A stretch of DNA of 64,000 nt, taken from contig CM073199.1 of the NCBI GenBank assembly GCA_037042915.1, forward strand, positions 2,852,001-2,916,000, in the 5' to 3' direction. Positions 24,949-38,180 of this stretch are shown here, piece after piece. The stretch's first letter is position 1; the number at the start of each line of letters is the position of its first letter. The DNA comes from Auricularia sp. M13. Its lineage: Eukaryota > Basidiomycota > Agaricomycetes > Auriculariales > Auriculariaceae. The notes below the pieces were generated by a model. The model did no database searches, was not told the origin of the DNA, and worked only from the letters and a program-made list of their open reading frames with translations. Made by a program: the position numbers and the translations under genes.

Positions 24949-27321
24949 CACCCCAGGCAATCTGTTTGTGACCCCTCGGGCCTCTAAGCGAGACCACTGA
25001 TGGCTGACCCAAGGGGTCACACCAAACAATGTCCCTTTGCACAGCCACCCCTCTCGGTCACCTCCAGCAGCACTGGCCAATGCATTACTGCGCTGAAAGC
25101 AATCTGGCGCATTCCCAGCGTGTTCAGATGGTCCACTGGTATTGCCCCATCACAAATAGCTTCTAGAATTTGTTCCCTAGGTGCCTCTGAGCATGCTGCA
25201 CACTGGCAGCTGCAGCAGCAAATGCAGCTGCAGCTGCAGTGATGCTCCTCGTCGTTCTGGTTGTGCGCAGCAGTCTAGAATGTAATTTAGCGATGTAATA
25301 CACTATTCCTTGCAGAGAGCGGCTGCCACATTGAGCTACACATGGAGTACATTGTTTTCACGGTCGCCGCGAAAATCAGCACAGCCACAGCGTCGCATCA
25401 CAGCCAGCAGCATTGAATGCAGCACAGCGGTAATGCGAGCAGCCTAGGGCACTAGTTGTGCATTAAGGAGGTCTACATGTGTTATCCCATTTCTATAGTG
25501 CAAGGAAAAGTGTCTACTGAGCTGTCCCTTACAGGCTGTTGGCTGTTGGTAGCAGCAGCAATGGCGCAGTAGCACCAGCAGCGGCAGAGGGTGTTCTGGT
25601 CGCGCACCATGTTGGAAAACACAATTCTCTATTGCTAGACACTATTCCACATCAGGGGGACATGCTATACTATGCACTATATCGACGGCATCAATTTCGC
25701 GGCGACCGCGAAATCTGCACAGCCACATCTCACGGTCACCGCCAGCAGCGGCAAGCACTGCGTTGCAGCACTGCAAATGGTCTGGCACACCTGTAGCAAG
25801 CTTAGGGTGTCTCCCGCCATGATACAAGCTCATCGCATTGTACATAACAGTGTTCTTAGCACTGATGGATAGGACTGCTCGCTGTCAACGGCAGCAGCAA
25901 CAGTGCAGCAGCACTGGCAAACCTCAAATGGTGTACTGATCGCGCGCTAGGCTCAGGAACACATCTTCTCATTGCTAGACAGTATCCCTTGCGATTCCAA
26001 AGTGCTGTGCTGTACTGTACGTCAATGATGTCGATTTCGCGGCCGCCGCGAAACCTGCACAGCCACAGGTTCGCGGTCACCGCCAGCAGCAGTGAGCACT
26101 ATGTAGCGGCACTGCAAGCGATCTGGCGCATTGGCAGCAGGCTTGGGGTGTCTTCTAGTATTGTAAAAACTCAAAAGCTAATAGAAAGCAGTGTTCTCAA
26201 CATTGCTAGACAGGCTGCTCACTGCCTGCAGCAGCGGCGAGGGTGCAGTGACAGCAGCAACGCTTGTTGTTGTTCTGACTGTGCAGTATGCCTTGGAATG
26301 CTATTCCGCACCGCCAGACACTGTTTTGAGCAAGGGAGAGTGTCCTGGGCGAGCTGAACACCAAGAGTGTCGATTTATCGGTCGCCGCGAATCCTGCACA
26401 GCCACATTCCCGCAGTTGCCTGCAGCAGCATGAACACCTTGTTGGAGCATCAGGAATGTTGCAGTGCATGGCCAGTAGGTTTGTACAGTCTAAAAAGGAC
26501 ATCCCCTGCGAAAGAATTGAGTTGAATGACCTTCTGGATGTCCCTGAGTGTGGTGCTCACTGTCTGCCAACAGTAGGACCACTTCCGGCAGCAGCGACGA
26601 GTGCAGACACTGCAAAAACACTCTATTGTAATCATCTGTGACCCTTGAAACCTTCCCCTGCACAAAGGGCTCCTAGGGCAAGTCCCTGAGCATGTTGCAG
26701 GCTCAAGGGCCAGTTTATCGGCCGCCGCGAGATTTTGCACAGCCACTGATATCCATCGATCAATCCGGACTTAAGGCCGCTTTTGCCCTAACCTAAGTGC
26801 ATTTTGGGCATGGGAATTTCGAGGAAATGAGACTGGCTTATGATTCATTACATTAGGACAGTCTCAATGGCGCAATTCCAGGTGCCTGGAGTGCCTGGAA
26901 GGTGTGCAGTGAGCCAAATATACCTCCAGAATGCGAGCATAATAGCACCTCAGTCTTGGCTCTAATCCATTGGGTGTGATAGTGAAAACCACTTGGTTTT
27001 ACGTCTAGATCATACTCCTAAAAGCCCTCACAAATGCATTCAGAACTGGGAGCTGGGTGCAAGTGCACATTTCCTGATGGGGCAAGCATTTGCACCCAGC
27101 TCTGTAGACATCTCCAATGCGCATGGGACTTTGGGATTACCTTCTCTGAGTATATCTAAGCATATTCCGTGCATGTGCCTGGTGGGATATAACAATGGAA
27201 GCGTCCCAGAAGCGAAGCAACTGGAGCTCAGGGTAGCATAAACTCCCATGAATTCCCCACTATCCCTCGCATTCCAGCTCGGAATTTCAATGCGGACTAT
27301 CTCAGGGGTACTCTATGCATG
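24949..27321 (+). repeat. left arm of giant palindrome
   Basis: Pairs base for base, apart from minor indels, with the right arm read in reverse. Contains degenerate subrepeats about 340 bp apart, marked by GCACAGCCAC at about 25039, 25379, 25717, 26057, 26395 and 26736. The outer two thirds are rich in GCAGCAGC runs; the inner ~600 bp (from about 26760) is AT-richer unique sequence. Confidence 0.9.
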
Positions 27322-27467
27322 ATTTCCAACAGTTTTCTGGTGGATTAAACTTGATTCCACCAAAAGATACATGTTCACTCATGTTTGCTGAATGTTCACT
27401 AAGATTGCATAGACAACCTACTTGACCTTCCAGTTCGGAGTTTTCCGGCGTGATTTTGACTGGTATA
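27322..27467. other. asymmetric centre (spacer) of the palindrome
   Basis: About 146 bp that are not inverted copies of each other lie between the inner arm ends (left ends in CTCTATGCATG, right begins with CATGCATAGAG). No ORF or known motif is seen. A non-palindromic loop argues that the structure is a real element rather than a template-switch artefact. Confidence 0.8.
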
Positions 27468-29838
27468 CATGCATAGAGTACCCCTGAGATAGTCCGCATT
27501 GAAATTCCGAGCTGGAATGCGAGGGATAGTGGGGAATTCATGGGAGTTTATGCTACCCTGAGCTCCAGTTGCTTCGCTTCTGGGACGCTTCCATTGTTAT
27601 ATCCCACCAGGCACATGCACGGAATATGCTTAGATATACTCAGAGAAGGTAATCCCAAAGTCCCATGCGCATTGGAGATGTCTACAGAGCTGGGTGCAAA
27701 TGCTTGCCCCATCAGGAAATGTGCACTTGCACCCAGCTCCCAGTTCTGAATGCATTTGTGAGGGCTTTTAGGAGTATGATCTAGACGTAAAACCAAGTGG
27801 TTTTCACTATCACACCCAATGGATTAGAGCCAAGACTGAGGTGCTATTATGCTCGCATTCTGGAGGTATATTTGGCTCACTGCACACCTTCCAGGCACTC
27901 CAGGCACCTGGAATTGCGCCATTGAGACTGTCCTAATGTAATGAATCATAAGCCAGTCTCATTTCCTCGAAATTCCCATGCCCAAAATGCACTTAGGTTA
28001 GGGCAAAAGCGGCCTTAAGTCCGGATTGATCGATGGATATCAGTGGCTGTGCAAAATCTCGCGGCGGCCGATAAACTGGCCCTTGAGCCTGCAACATGCT
28101 CAGGGACTTGCCCTAGGAGCCCTTTGTGCAGGGGAAGGTTTCAAGGGTCACAGATGATTACAATAGAGTGTTTTTGCAGTGTCTGCACTGTCGCTGCTGC
28201 CGGAAGTGGTCCTACTGTTGGCAGACAGTGAGCACCACACTCAGGGACATCCAGAAGGTCATTCAACTCAATTCTTTCGCAGGGGATGTCCTTTTTAGAC
28301 TGTACAAACCTACTGGCCATGCACTGCAACATTCCTGATGCTCCAACAAGGTGTTCATGCTGCTGCAGGCAACTGCGGGAATGTGGCTGTGCAGGATTCG
28401 CGGCGACCGATAAATCGACACTCTTGGTGTTCAGCTCGCCCAGGACACTCTCCCTTGCTCAAAACAGTGTCTGGCGGTGCGGAATAGCATTCCAAGGCAT
28501 ACTGCACAGTCAGAACAACAACAAGCGTTGCTGCTGTCACTGCACCCTCGCCGCTGCTGCAGGCAGTGAGCAGCCTGTCTAGCAATGTTGAGAACACTGC
28601 TTTCTATTAGCTTTTGAGTTTTTACAATACTAGAAGACACCCCAAGCCTGCTGCCAATGCGCCAGATCGCTTGCAGTGCCGCTACATAGTGCTCACTGCT
28701 GCTGGCGGTGACCGCGAACCTGTGGCTGTGCAGGTTTCGCGGCGGCCGCGAAATCGACATCATTGACGTACAGTACAGCACAGCACTTTGGAATCGCAAG
28801 GGATACTGTCTAGCAATGAGAAGATGTGTTCCTGAGCCTAGCGCGCGATCAGTACACCATTTGAGGTTTGCCAGTGCTGCTGCACTGTTGCTGCTGCCGT
28901 TGACAGCGAGCAGTCCTATCCATCAGTGCTAAGAACACTGTTATGTACAATGCGATGAGCTTGTATCATGGCGGAGACACCCTAAGCTTGCTACAGGTGT
29001 GCCAGACCATTTGCAGTGCTGCAACGCAGTGCTTGCCGCTGCTGGCGGTGACCGTGAGATGTGGCTGTGCAGATTTCGCGGTCGCCGCGAAATTGATGCC
29101 GTCGATATAGTGCATAGTATAGCATGTCCCCCTGATGTGGAATAGTGTCTAGCAATAGAGAATTGTGTTTTCCAACATGGTGCGCGACCAGAACACCCTC
29201 TGCCGCTGCTGGTGCTACTGCGCCATTGCTGCTGCTACCAACAGCCAACAGCCTGTAAGGGACAGCTCAGTAGACACTTTTCCTTGCACTATAGAAATGG
29301 GATAACACATGTAGACCTCCTTAATGCACAACTAGTGCCCTAGGCTGCTCGCATTACCGCTGTGCTGCATTCAATGCTGCTGGCTGTGATGCGACGCTGT
29401 GGCTGTGCTGATTTTCGCGGCGACCGCGAAAACAATGTACTCCATGTGTAGCTCAATGTGGCAGCCGCTCTCTGCAAGGAATAGTGTATTACATCGCTAA
29501 ATTACATTCTAGACTGCTGCGCGCAACCAGAACGACGCGAAGCATCGCTGCTGCTGCAGCTGCATTTGCTGCTGCAGCTGCCAGTAAGCAGCATGCTCAG
29601 AGGCACCCAGGGAACTGTTTCTAGAAGATATTTGTGATGGGGCAATACCAGTGGACCATCTGAACACGCTGGGAACACGCCAGATTGCTTTCAGTGCAGT
29701 AATGCATTGGCCAGTGCTGCTGGAGGTGACCGAGAGGGGTGGCTGTGCAAAGGGACATTGTTTGGTGTGACCCCTTGGGTCAGCCATCAGTGGTCTCGCT
29801 TAGAGGCCTGAGGGGTCACAAACAGATTGCCTGGGGTG
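27468..29838 (-). repeat. right arm of giant palindrome
   Basis: Inverted copy of the left arm, 2,371 bp against 2,373 bp. Ends in CAGATTGCCTGGGGTG directly before the second CGGAGACC. Carries the same subrepeats and hairpins in mirror order. Confidence 0.9.
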
Positions 29839-31833
29839 CGGAGACCCCAGACAATGTCTGGAATTGCTGATGCTTTCTCGCACCATCGATGGCAGACGAT
29901 CTGCCTAGCGAGCGTGGCCTGACCATGTCGCATTACAATGTGTTTCCTCACCGTCAGGGGTCATCCGAATTCACTAGACACCACTCCGGTCTGCTGCGGA
30001 GACCCCAGACAATGTCTGGAGTTGCTGTTGCTTTCTCGCACCATCGACGGCAGACGATCTGCCTAGCGAGCGTGGCCTGACCATGTCGCATTACAATGTG
30101 TTTCCTCACTGTCAGGGGTCATCTGAATTCACTAGACACAACTCCAGTCTGCAGCGGAGACCCCAGACAATGTCTGGAATTGCTGTTGCTTTCTCGCACC
30201 ATCGACGGCAGACGATCTGCCTAGCGAGCGTGGCCTGACCATGTCGCATTACAATGTGTTTCCTCACCGTCAGGGGTCATCCGAATTCACTAGACACCAC
30301 TCCAGTCTGCTGCGGAGACCCCAGGCAATGTCTGGAATTGCTGTTGCTTTCTCGCACCATCAAAGGCAGACGATCTGCCTAGCGAGCGTGGCCTGACCTC
30401 TTAGCATTGCAATGTGTTTTCTCACCGTCAGGGAACATCTGAATTCACTAGACACCACTCCAGTCTGCTGCGGAGACCCCAGGCAATGTCTGGAATTGCT
30501 GATGCTTTCTCGCACCATCGATGGCAGACGATCTGCCCAGCGAGCGTGGCCTGACCATGTCGCATTACAATGTGTTTTATCACCGTCAGGGGTCATCTGA
30601 ATTCACTAGACACCACTCCAGTCTGCTGCGGAGACCCCAGACAATGTCTGGAATTGCTGATGCTTTCTCGCACCATCGATGGCAGACGATCTGCCTAGCG
30701 AGCGTGGCCTGACCGCTTAGCATTACAATGTGTTTTCTCACCGTCAGGGGTCATCTGAATTCACTAGACACCACTCCGGTCTGCTGCGGAGGCCCCAGGC
30801 AATGTCTGGAATTGCTGCTGCTTTCTCGCACCATCAAAGGCAGACGATCTGCCCAGCGAGCGTGACCTGACCATGTCGCATTACAGTGTGTTTCCTCACT
30901 GTCAGGGGTCATCTGAATTCACTAGACACAACTCCAGTCTGCAGCGGAGACCCCAGACAATGTCTGGAATTGCTGCTGCTTTCTCGCAGCATCGACGGCA
31001 GACGATCTGCCTAGCGAGCGTGGCCTGACCATGTCGCATTACAATGTGTTTTCTCACCGTCAGGGATCATCTGAATTCACTAGACACCACTCCAGTCTGC
31101 AGCGGAGACCCCAGACAATGTCTGGAATTGCTGTTGCTTTCTCGCACCATCGACGGCAGACGATCTGCCTAGCGAGTGTGGCCTGACCTCTTAGCATTGC
31201 AATGTGTTTTCTCACCGTCAGGGAACATCTGAATTCACTAGACACCACTCCGGTCTGCTGCGGAGGCCCCAGGCAATGTCTGGAATTGCTGCTACTTTCT
31301 CGCACCATCAAAGGCAGACGATCTGCCCAGCGAGCGTGGCCTGACCATGTCGCATTACAGTGTGTTTCCTCACTGTCAGGGGTCATCTGAATTCACTAGA
31401 CACAACTCCAGTCTGCAGCGGAGGCCCCAGGCAATGTCTGGAATTGCTGATGCTTTCTCGCACCATCGATGGCAGACGATCTGCCTAGCGAGCGTGGCCT
31501 GACTGCTGTGCATTACAGTGTGTTTTCTCGCCTTCAGGGGTCATCTGAATTCACTAGACACCACTCCAGTCTGCTGCGGAGACCCCAGGCAATGTCTGGA
31601 ATTGCTGTTGCTTTCTCGCACCATCAAAGGCAGACGATCTGCCTAGCGAGCGTGGCCTGACCACTTAGCATTGCAATGTGTTTTCTCACCGTCAGGGGTC
31701 ATCCGAATTCACTAGACACAACTCCAGTCTGCAGCGGAGGCCCCAGGCAATGTCTGGAATTGCTGCTGCTTTCTCGCAGCATCGACGGCAGACGATCTGC
31801 CTAGCGAGCGTGGCCTGACCTCTTAGCATTGCA

Positions 31834-32654
31834 ATGTGTTTTCTCACCGTCAGGGAACATCTGAATTCACTAGACACCACTCCGGTCTGCTGCGGAGGCC
31901 CCAGGCAATGTCTGGAATTGCTGCTGCTTTCTCGCACCATCAAAGGCAGACGATCTGCCCAGCGAGCGTGGCCTGACCATGTCGCATTACAGTGTGTTTC
32001 CTCACTGTCAGGGGTCATCTGAATTCACTAGACACAACTCCAGTCTGCAGCGGAGGCCCCAGGCAATGTCTGGAATTGCTGCTGCTTTCTCGCAGCATCG
32101 ACGGCAGACGATCTGCCTAGCGAGCGTGGCCTGACCTCTTAGCATTGCAATGTGTTTTCTCACCGTCAGGGAACATCTGAATTCACTAGACACCACTCCA
32201 GTCTGCTGCGGAGACCCCAGGCAATGTCTGGAATTGCTGCTGCTTTCTCGCACCATCAAAGGCAGACGATCTGCCCAGCGAGCGTGGCCTGACCATGTCG
32301 CATTACAGTGTGTTTCCTCACTGTCAGGGGTCATCTGAATTCACTAGACACAACTCCAGTCTGCAGCGGAGGCCCCAGGCAATGTCTGGAATTGCTGCTG
32401 CTTTCTCGCAGCATCGACGGCAGACGATCTGCCTAGCGAGCGTGGCCTGACCTCTTAGCATTGCAATGTGTTTTCTCACCGTCAGGGAACATCTGAATTC
32501 ACTAGACACCACTCCGGTCTGCTGCGGAGGCCCCAGGCAATGTCTGGAATTGCTGCTGCTTTCTCGCACCATCAAAGGCAGACGATCTGCCCAGCGAGCG
32601 TGGCCTGACCATGTCGCATTACAATGTGTTTTATCACCGTCAGGGGTCATCTGA
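31834..32654. repeat. 316-bp dimeric higher-order repeat
   Basis: Two unit types alternate with a 316-bp period: one with CTCTTAGCATTGC and GGGAACATC, the next with ATGTCGCATTACAGTG and CACTGTCAGGGG. The first type recurs at 31834, 32150 and 32466. Confidence 0.75.
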
Positions 32655-34044
32655 ATTCACTAGACACCACTCCAGTCTGCTGCGGAGACCCCAGACAATG
32701 TCTGGAATTGCTGATGCTTTCTCGCACCATCGATGGCAGACGATCTGCCTAGCGAGCGTGGCCTGACCGCTTAGCATTACAATGTGTTTTCTCACCGTCA
32801 GGGGTCATCTGAATTCACTAGACACCACTCCGGTCTGCTGCGGAGGCCCCAGGCAATGTCTGGAATTGCTGCTGCTTTCTCGCACCATCAAAGGCAGACG
32901 ATCTGCCCAGCGAGCGTGACCTGACCATGTCGCATTACAGTGTGTTTCCTCACTGTCAGGGGTCATCTGAATTCACTAGACACAACTCCAGTCTGCAGCG
33001 GAGACCCCAGACAATGTCTGGAATTGCTGTTGCTTTCTCGCACCATCGACGGCAGACGATCTGCCTAGCGAGTGTGGCCTGACCTCTTAGCATTGCAATG
33101 TGTTTTCTCACCGTCAGGGAACATCTGAATTCACTAGACACCACTCCGGTCTGCTGCGGAGGCCCCAGGCAATGTCTGGAATTGCTGCTGCTTTCTCGCA
33201 CCATCAAAGGCAGACGATCTGCCCAGCGAGCGTGGCCTGACCATGTCGCATTACAGTGTGTTTCCTCACTGTCAGGGGTCATCTGAATTCACTAGACACA
33301 ACTCCAGTCTGCAGCGGAGGCCCCAGGCAATGTCTGGAATTGCTGCTGCTTTCTCGCAGCATCGACGGCAGACGATCTGCCTAGCGAGCGTGGCCTGACC
33401 TCTTAGCATTGCAATGTGTTTTCTCACCGTCAGGGAACATCTGAATTCACTAGACACCACTCCAGTCTGCTGCAGAGACCCCAGGCAATGTCTGGAATTG
33501 CTGATGCTTTTCGCACCATCGACGGCAGACGATCTGCCCAGCGAGCGTGGCCTGACCATGTCGCATTACAATGTGTTTTATCACCGTCAGGGGTCATCTG
33601 AATTCACTAGACACCACTCCAGTCTGCTGCGGAGACCCCAGACAATGTCTGGAATTGCTGATGCTTTCTCGCACCATCGATGGCAGACGATCTGCCTAGC
33701 GAGCGTGGCCTGACCGCTTAGCATTACAATGTGTTTTCTCACCGTCAGGGGTCATCTGAATTCACTAGACACCACTCCGGTCTGCTGCGGAGGCCCCAGG
33801 CAATGTCTGGAATTGCTGCTGCTTTCTCGCACCATCAAAGGCAGACGATCTGCCCAGCGAGCGTGGCCTGACCATGTCGCATTACAGTGTGTTTCCTCAC
33901 TGTCAGGGGTCATCTGAATTCACTAGACACAACTCCAGTCTGCAGCGGAGGCCCCAGGCAATGTCTGGAATTGCTGCTGCTTTCTCGCAGCATCGACGGC
34001 AGACGATCTGCCTAGCGAGCGTGGCCTGACCTCTTAGCATTGCA

Positions 34045-37000
34045 ATGTGTTTTCTCACCGTCAGGGAACATCTGAATTCACTAGACACCACTCCAGTCTG
34101 CTGCAGAGACCCCAGGCAATGTCTGGAATTGCTGATGCTTTCTCGCACCATCGACGGCAGACGATCTGCCCAGCGAGCGTGGCCTGACCATGTCGCATTA
34201 CAATGTGTTTTATCACCGTCAGGGGTCATCTGAATTCACTAGACACCACTCCAGTCTGCTGCGGAGACCCCAGACAATGTCTGGAATTGCTGATGCTTTC
34301 GCACCATCGATGGCAGACGATCTGCCTAGCGAGCGTGGCCTGACCGCTTAGCATTACAATGTGTTTTCTCACCGTCAGGGGTCATCTGAATTCACTAGAC
34401 ACCACTCCGGTCTGCTGCGGAGGCCCCAGGCAATGTCTGGAATTGCTGCTGCTTTCTCGCACCATCAAAGGCAGACGATCTGCCCAGCGAGCGTGACCTG
34501 ACCATGTCGCATTACAGTGTGTTTCCTCACTGTCAGGGGTCATCTGAATTCACTAGACACAACTCCAGTCTGCAGCGGAGACCCCAGACAATGTCTGGAA
34601 TTGCTGTTGCTTTCTCGCACCATCGACGGCAGACGATCTGCCTAGCGAGCGTGGCCTGACCATGTCGCATTACAATGTGTTTTCTCACCGTCAGGGATCA
34701 TCTGAATTCACTAGACACCACTCCAGTCTGCAGCGGAGACCCCAGACAATGTCTGGAATTGCTGTTGCTTTCTCGCACCATCGACGGCAGACGATCTGCC
34801 TAGCGAGTGTGGCCTGACCTCTTAGCATTGCAATGTGTTTTCTCACCGTCAGGGAACATCTGAATTCACTAGACACCACTCCAGTCTGCTGCAGAGACCC
34901 CAGGCAATGTCTGGAATTGCTGCTGCTTTCTCGCACCATCCAAGGCAGACGATCTGCCCAGCGAGCGTGGCCTGACCATGTCGCATTACAATGTGTTTTA
35001 TCACCGTCAGGGGTCATCTGAATTCACTAGACACCACTCCAGTCTGCTGCGGAGACCCCAGACAATGTCTGGAATTGCTGATGCTTTCTCGCACCATCGA
35101 TGGCAGACGATCTGCCTAGCGAGCGTGGCCTGACCGCTTAGCATTACAATGTGTTTTCTCACCGTCAGGGGTCATCTGAATTCACTAGACACCACTCCGG
35201 TCTGCTGCGGAGGCCCCAGGCAATGTCTGGAATTGCTGCTGCTTTCTCGCACCATCAAAGGCAGACGATCTGCCCAGCGAGCGTGACCTGACCATGTCGC
35301 ATTACAGTGTGTTTCCTCACTGTCAGGGGTCATCTGAATTCACTAGACACAACTCCAGTCTGCAGCGGAGACCCCAGACAATGTCTGGAATTACTGTTGC
35401 TTTCTCGCACCATCGACGGCAGACGATCTGCCTAGCGAGCGTGGCCTGACCATGTCGCATTACAATGTGTTTTCTCACCGTCAGGGATCATCTGAATTCA
35501 CTAGACACCACTCCAGTCTGCAGCGGAGACCCCAGACAATGTCTGGAATTGCTGTTGCTTTCTCGCACCATCGACGGCAGACGATCTGCCTAGCGAGCGT
35601 GGCCTGACCTCTTAGCATTGCAATGTGTTTTCTCACCGTCAGGGAACATCTGAATTCACTAGACACCACTCCAGTCTGCTGCAGAGACCCCAGGCAATGT
35701 CTGGAATTGCTGCTGCTTTCTCGCACCATCAAAGGCAGACGATCTGCCCAGCGAGCGTGGCCTGACCATGTCGCATTACAATGTGTTTTATCACCGTCAG
35801 GGGTCATCTGAATTCACTAGACACCACTCCAGTCTGCTGCGGAGACCCCAGACAATGTCTGGAATTGCTGATGCTTTCTCGCACCATCGATGGCAGACGA
35901 TCTGCCTAGCGAGCGTGGCCTGACCGCTTAGCATTACAATGTGTTTTCTCACCGTCAGGGGTCATCTGAATTCACTAGACACCACTCCGGTCTGCTGCGG
36001 AGGCCCCAGGCAATGTCTGGAATTGCTGCTGCTTTCTCGCACCATCAAAGGCAGACGATCTGCCCAGCGAGCGTGACCTGACCATGTCGCATTACAGTGT
36101 GTTTCCTCACTGTCAGGGGTCATCTGAATTCACTAGACACAACTCCAGTCTGCAGCGGAGACCCCAGACAATGTCTGGAATTGCTGTTGCTTTCTCGCAC
36201 CATCGACGGCAGACGATCTGCCTAGCGAGCGTGGCCTGACCATGTCGCATTACAATGTGTTTTCTCACCGTCAGGGATCATCTGAATTCACTAGACACCA
36301 CTCCAGTCTGCAGCGGAGACCCCAGACAATGTCTGGAATTGCTGTTGCTTTCTCGCACCATCGACGGCAGACGATCTGCCTAGCGAGTGTGGCCTGACCT
36401 CTTAGCATTGCAATGTGTTTTCTCACCGTCAGGGAACATCTGAATTCACTAGACACCACTCCAGTCTGCTGCAGAGACCCCAGGCAATGTCTGGAATTGC
36501 TGCTGCTTTCTCGCACCATCAAAGGCAGACGATCTGCCCAGCGAGCGTGGCCTGACCATGTCGCATTACAATGTGTTTTATCACCGTCAGGGGTCATCTG
36601 AATTCACTAGACACCACTCCAGTCTGCTGCGGAGACCCCAGACAATGTCTGGAATTGCTGATGCTTTCTCGCACCATCGATGGCAGACGATCTGCCTAGC
36701 GAGCGTGGCCTGACCGCTTAGCATTACAATGTGTTTTCTCACCGTCAGGGGTCATCTGAATTCACTAGACACCACTCCGGTCTGCTGCGGAGGCCCCAGG
36801 CAATGTCTGGAATTGCTGCTGCTTTCTCGCACCATCAAAGGCAGACGATCTGCCCAGCGAGCGTGACCTGACCATGTCGCATTACAGTGTGTTTCCTCAC
36901 TGTCAGGGGTCATCTGAATTCACTAGACACAACTCCAGTCTGCAGCGGAGACCCCAGACAATGTCTGGAATTACTGTTGCTTTCTCGCACCATCGACGGC

Positions 37001-38180
37001 AGACGATCTGCCTAGCGAGCGTGGCCTGACCATGTCGCATTACAATGTGTTTTCTCACCGTCAGGGATCATCTGAATTCACTAGACACCACTCCAGTCTG
37101 CAGCGGAGACCCCAGACAATGTCTGGAATTGCTGTTGCTTTCTCGCACCATCGACGGCAGACGATCTGCCTAGCGAGCGTGGCCTGACCTCTTAGCATTG
37201 CAATGTGTTTTCTCACCGTCAGGGAACATCTGAATTCACTAGACACCACTCCAGTCTGCTGCAGAGACCCCAGGCAATGTCTGGAATTGCTGCTGCTTTC
37301 TCGCACCATCAAAGGCAGACGATCTGCCCAGCGAGCGTGGCCTGACCATGTCGCATTACAATGTGTTTTATCACCGTCAGGGGTCATCTGAATTCACTAG
37401 ACACCACTCCAGTCTGCTGCGGAGACCCCAGACAATGTCTGGAATTGCTGATGCTTTCTCGCACCATCGATGGCAGACGATCTGCCTAGCGAGCGTGGCC
37501 TGACCGCTTAGCATTACAATGTGTTTTCTCACCGTCAGGGGTCATCTGAATTCACTAGACACCACTCCGGTCTGCTGCGGAGGCCCCAGGCAATGTCTGG
37601 AATTGCTGCTGCTTTCTCGCACCATCAAAGGCAGACGATCTGCCCAGCGAGCGTGACCTGACCATGTCGCATTACAGTGTGTTTCCTCACTGTCAGGGGT
37701 CATCTGAATTCACTAGACACCACTCCGGTCTGCTGCGGAGGCCCCAGGCAATGTCTGGAATTGCTGCTGCTTTCTCGCACCATCAAAGGCAGACGATCTG
37801 CCCAGCGAGCGTGGCCTGACCATGTCGCATTACAGTGTGTTTCCTCACTGTCAGGGGTCATCTGAATTCACTAGACACAACTCCAGTCTGCAGCGGTGGC
37901 CCCAGGCAATGTCTGGAATTGCTGCTGCTTTCTCGCAGCATCGACGGCAGACGATCTGCCTAGCGAGCGTGGCCTGACCTCTTAGCATTGCAATGTGTTT
38001 TCTCACCGTCAGGGAACATCTGAATTCACTAGACACCACTCCAGTCTGCTGCAGAGACCCCAGGCAATGTCTGGAATTGCTGATGCTTTCTCGCACCATC
38101 GACGGCAGACGATCTGCCCAGCGAGCGTGGCCTGACCATGTCGCATTACAATGTGTTTTATCACCGTCAGGGGTCATCTG
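34045..38180. repeat. 790-bp higher-order repeat (5 x 158 bp)
   Basis: The same ordered set of five unit variants recurs every 790 bp. A marker unit carrying TGCAGAGACC plus GGGAACATC recurs at about 34045, 34833, 35623, 36413, 37203 and 37993 (the first step is 788 because of a 2-bp deletion). Full pentamers from about 34833 to 37990 are nearly identical, and the flanking ones are partly rearranged. This indicates recent local amplification of a five-unit block. Confidence 0.88.

Larger units (their letters stand above)
24949..29838. mobile_element. 4.9-kb giant palindromic foldback-type element in the satellite
   Basis: A 4,890-bp insert interrupts a satellite unit. Both edges are flanked by the octamer CGGAGACC (24941-24948 and 29839-29846), which occurs once in an intact unit, so it is an 8-bp target-site duplication. 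The ends are inverted copies beginning CACCCCAGGCAATCTG. The symmetry continues for about 2.37 kb on each side to an asymmetric centre of 146 bp. Arms differ by scattered substitutions and small indels, for example near 24990/29795 and 25220/29560. ORFs are short and mirrored on both strands; no transposase is recognisable. Long inverted repeats made of subrepeats are characteristic of foldback transposons. Superfamily is unknown; the 8-bp TSD would suit hAT-type mobilisation. Confidence 0.85.

Noticed and set aside
25000-29787. Mirror-image ORFs of 60-122 residues in the palindrome
   Set aside because: The same peptides appear on opposite strands because the arms are inverted copies. They are low-complexity (GCAGCAGC-driven) and match no transposase.
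24949-29838. Palindrome as a sequencing or assembly hairpin artefact
   Set aside because: Flanking 8-bp duplication of satellite sequence, a 146-bp non-palindromic centre and substitutions between the arms are not expected from a simple fold-back artefact. Long reads should still confirm it.
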